A stretch of DNA of 7,993 bases, from NCBI GenBank assembly GCA_014896635.1, contig JADBKA010000220.1, positions 1 to 7,993 on the forward strand, read 5' to 3'. Positions 6,762-7,993 of the stretch are shown piece after piece (the stretch's first letter is position 1; every line of letters starts with the position of its first letter). A program made the translations under genes and the position numbers. Source of the DNA: Ktedonobacteraceae bacterium. GTDB taxonomy: Bacteria; Chloroflexota; Ktedonobacteria; Ktedonobacterales; Ktedonobacteraceae. The notes under the pieces were generated by a model. That model saw only the letters and a program-made list of their open reading frames with translations. It was not told the DNA's origin and made no database searches.

Positions 6762-6841
6762 TAGACAAACACACCGGCGGAAGGCGCAGTTCTGTTAGGC
6801 AACGACTATAACACAGAATCTTGACAGAAAAGGAGAGACCC

Positions 6842-7123
6842 ATGTACCCGTTTGAGGAGTATTTGCGGCGGCATCGGCTGGAGGCGCTCACCGTCTCAAT
6901 TGCGGCGAAGGTCCGCTATCTGACCGTCTGGAACGCCATCAGAGGGAATCCGATCACGCCTGAACAGGCTCATAGAATCAGGCAGGCGGTTCTCAGTATG
7001 ACAGGACTTCCATACACAGGGCCGCTTCCCCTGCTGCACATCAAGACGTCGCAGGATATGCCTGCCATTACCATGAAGCAGATCAAACAACAAATATCTT
7101 CTGAGAAAGGTCATTCATCGTAG
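6842..7123 (+). CDS. Small lambda-repressor-like HTH protein
   Basis: This 93-residue protein starts MYPFEEYLRRHRLEAL. Residues 15-38 (LTVSIAAKVRYLTVWNAIRGNPIT) fit a Cro/CI-type HTH: a first helix with the AA pair, a short turn, a second helix with TVWNAIRG, then a conserved-looking NPIT. The C-terminal third (LHIKTSQDMPAITMKQIKQQ) is short and polar, with no effector domain, so it may be a stand-alone DNA-binding protein or need a partner. The ATG at 6842 is chosen because AGGAG (6831-6835) lies 6 nt upstream. An in-frame TTG at 6821 would put that site inside the gene. It is divergent from the XRE-TPR unit and 56 bp ahead of the next reading frame, with which it may form an operon. Confidence 0.8.
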   Translation: MYPFEEYLRRHRLEALTVSIAAKVRYLTVWNAIRGNPITPEQAHRIRQAVLSMTGLPYTGPLPLLHIKTSQDMPAITMKQIKQQISSEKGHSS

Positions 7124-7167
7124 ATTATGAGTCATTACGAAGTGTATTGCTAAAGTAAAGTCGCAGT

Positions 7168-7173
7168 GGAGGG
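7168..7173 (+). promoter_or_regulatory. Ribosome binding site GGAGGG before an ACG codon
   Basis: This strong Shine-Dalgarno sequence lies 6 nt before ACG (7180), the codon that would begin the downstream reading frame. In that frame there is no ATG, GTG or TTG between the stop at 7156-7158 and the ATG at 7300, and the ATG at 7300 has no comparable site. The spacing therefore points to 7180 as the ancestral start. Confidence 0.55.
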
Positions 7174-7179
7174 AATCGC

Positions 7180-7578
7180 ACGGAGAAGCAGAAACAGACA
7201 CGTTCCCGCCGGTCCGGCACCTCATCAGATCTCCCGCAACTTCTGTTTACGCCGGATCAACTCACATGTATCTTACAAACGCTGGCGCTCTTTGAGCGGA
7301 TGATTGTAACCGTTACGGGACCTGTCGCAAAAGTGCAGTTTGCGCTGGCGACGGTGAGGCTGGCGCGGGTCAAAGTCAACCAGACGATCAGGCAGAGTAT
7401 ACGGGGGAGAGGGGTCGCGTTCGATGCCAATGAACTGCTGGTGATCCAGGCGTCTGTCTGGCTGTTTGCTGCTGCGCTGGAGGAAGTTGCGCCGTCTCCT
7501 CAGAGCGAGCGGAAGAAGAAGCTGTGCCAGGAGCTATGCGCGATGCTGACACCATTCGGCCTGATGTCGTCTGAATAA
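7180..7578 (+). CDS. Conserved-looking hypothetical protein with an apparent ACG start
   Basis: I do not recognise the family. Read from 7180 it has 132 residues: a basic, Ser-rich head (EKQKQTRSRRSGTSSD), an amphipathic helix (FTPDQLTCILQTLALFERMI, about 25-44), a basic middle (RLARVKVNQTIRQSIRGRG), a hydrophobic helix (ELLVIQASVWLFAAALEEVA, about 86-105) and a charged tail with SERKKKLCQELC. The hydrophobic stretch contains acidic residues at both ends and looks like a buried helix rather than a membrane span. The codons before the ATG at 7300 look coding, and that ATG would cut the first helix and lacks a ribosome binding site. A strict call would be 7300-7578 (92 residues). The ACG may be a mutated ATG, a rare start or a sequencing error. 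It is probably in an operon with the small HTH gene. Confidence 0.6.
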   Translation, partial: TEKQKQTRSRRSGTSSDLPQLLFTPDQLTCILQTLALFERMIVTVTGPVAKVQFALATVRLARVKVNQTIRQSIRGRGVAFDANELLVIQASVWLFAAALEEVAPSPQSERKKKLCQELCAMLTPFGLMSSE

Positions 7579-7580
7579 AA

Positions 7581-7611
7581 GGCCAGGGCGACCCTGGTGG
7601 TCGCCCCTACC
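7581..7611 (-). repeat. Conserved GGGCGACC hairpin repeat, copy 2
   Basis: GGGCGACC (7586-7593) and GGTCGCCC (7599-7606) pair perfectly around CTGGT. On the minus strand the segment reads GTAGGGGCGACC, five loop bases, then GGTCGCCCTGGCC, matching the copy at 4654-4680 in stem and both flanks. It sits right after a plus-strand stop and before the end of a convergent gene. It may therefore serve as a two-way transcription barrier, though no T-run is present. Confidence 0.75.
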
Positions 7612-7647
7612 ATAACGGATTTGTCCGCTGTCGTTTTACCGGCTCAT

Positions 7648-7993
7648 TTAGTGGTGAGCGGCTGCCTGTGCCTGCTGCGACTGCTGCGGCTGATACGTAC
7701 CTGGCTCAGTGCGGAAGCTGATCGAAAAGCGATTCCAGCCGTTGATAGCGACAATAGCAAGCGTCAGATTCACCAGTTCCTCATCGGTGAAATGTGGTCT
7801 GACGCGCTCAAACACCTCGTCAGGCACATGGTTGTCGGCAATCAGCGTGACCGCTTCGGTCCACTCCAGAGCCGCGCGCTCCCGCTCGCTGTAGAAGGGC
7901 GCTTCTCTCCAGGCAGAGAGCAGGTAGAGACGCTGCTCACTCTCGCCAGCGGCACGAGCATCCTTTGTATGCATGTCGATACAATAGGCACAC
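7648..7993 (-). CDS. AhpD / carboxymuconolactone decarboxylase family protein, N-terminus missing
   Basis: The gene enters from the right edge; 115 codons are visible. The first residues are CAYCIDMHTKDARAAGE, which gives the C-x2-C-x3-H signature of AhpD-like proteins. There the cysteine pair does thiol-disulfide chemistry in peroxide or alkyl-hydroperoxide reduction. Then come YLLSAWREAPFYSERERAALEWTEAV and FTDEELVNLTLAIVAINGWNRFSISF, both typical of the family fold. The tail is Gln/Ala/His-rich (QQSQQAQAAAHH). The ATG at 7974 lies inside the active-site motif and is not the start. The usual length of about 150 residues suggests some 35 to 40 residues lie outside the window. It may act in oxidative defence; the exact substrate is unknown. 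Confidence 0.92.
   Translation of the reverse strand, partial: CAYCIDMHTKDARAAGESEQRLYLLSAWREAPFYSERERAALEWTEAVTLIADNHVPDEVFERVRPHFTDEELVNLTLAIVAINGWNRFSISFRTEPGTYQPQQSQQAQAAAHH

Larger units (their letters stand above)
6573..6841. other. Divergent regulatory region between two HTH genes
   Basis: This 269-bp gap is A+T-rich next to the XRE-TPR gene. It carries the palindrome at 6630-6653, two candidate minus-strand promoters, and a 13-bp direct repeat (GAGTAGTCTACAA at 6601-6613, GAGTATTCTACAA at 6691-6703, one mismatch, 90 bp apart). For the plus-strand gene the only -10-like element is TATAAC at 6807-6812, without a recognisable -35. Confidence 0.6.

Noticed and set aside
6821..6841. TTG start for the small HTH protein
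   Set aside because: It would place the AGGAG inside the gene; the ATG at 6842 is correctly spaced behind that site.
7709..7894. Plus-strand frame opposite the AhpD-like gene
   Set aside because: It is a shadow of the well-supported minus-strand gene and has no features of its own.

Overview
The window looks like a piece of a GC-rich Chloroflexota chromosome, most likely of the class Ktedonobacteria. This rests on gene style: XRE-type helix-turn-helix domains fused to an NTPase or to TPR-like repeats, berberine-bridge-type oxidases, and hairpin-rich intergenic repeats. It is an inference, not a database match. No rRNA, tRNA, CRISPR array or transposase gene was found.

Region 1 (1-1774, minus strand) is the 5' part of a large HTH-plus-AAA-ATPase regulator that runs off the left edge. 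A single missing base near 1456/1457 splits it into two frames between the DNA-binding domain and the Walker A motif. Region 2 (1775-2181) is a repeat-bearing intergenic stretch with a likely minus-strand promoter and two inverted repeats. Region 3 (2182-4551, plus strand) holds two genes with good ribosome binding sites: an FAD-linked oxidase of the berberine-bridge type, with both flavin-attaching residues visible, and an NmrA-like NAD(P)-binding SDR protein. They probably form a small redox operon, divergent from the broken regulator.

Region 4 (4552-4961) is non-coding between convergent genes. It contains a MITE-like imperfect inverted repeat of about 263 bp. Inside it are a conserved hairpin and a minisatellite of seven 17-bp units that seems to have grown out of the edge of that hairpin. 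The same hairpin recurs at 7581-7611, and an arm of the inverted repeat recurs near 2019-2047.

Region 5 (4962-6841) is more A+T-rich. It holds a minus-strand two-gene unit: an XRE-TPR regulator followed 6 bp later by a small protein with two PGDYG-like repeats. In front of it is a near-perfect 24-bp palindrome that overlaps a possible -35 box, a good candidate for an autoregulatory operator. Region 6 (6842-7578, plus strand) encodes a small lambda-repressor-like HTH protein. It is followed by an unrecognised reading frame whose best-placed start codon, directly behind a strong Shine-Dalgarno sequence, reads ACG instead of ATG. Region 7 (7648-7993, minus strand) is the C-terminal part of an AhpD/carboxymuconolactone-decarboxylase-family protein, cut by the right edge, with the CxxC-x3-H active site visible.
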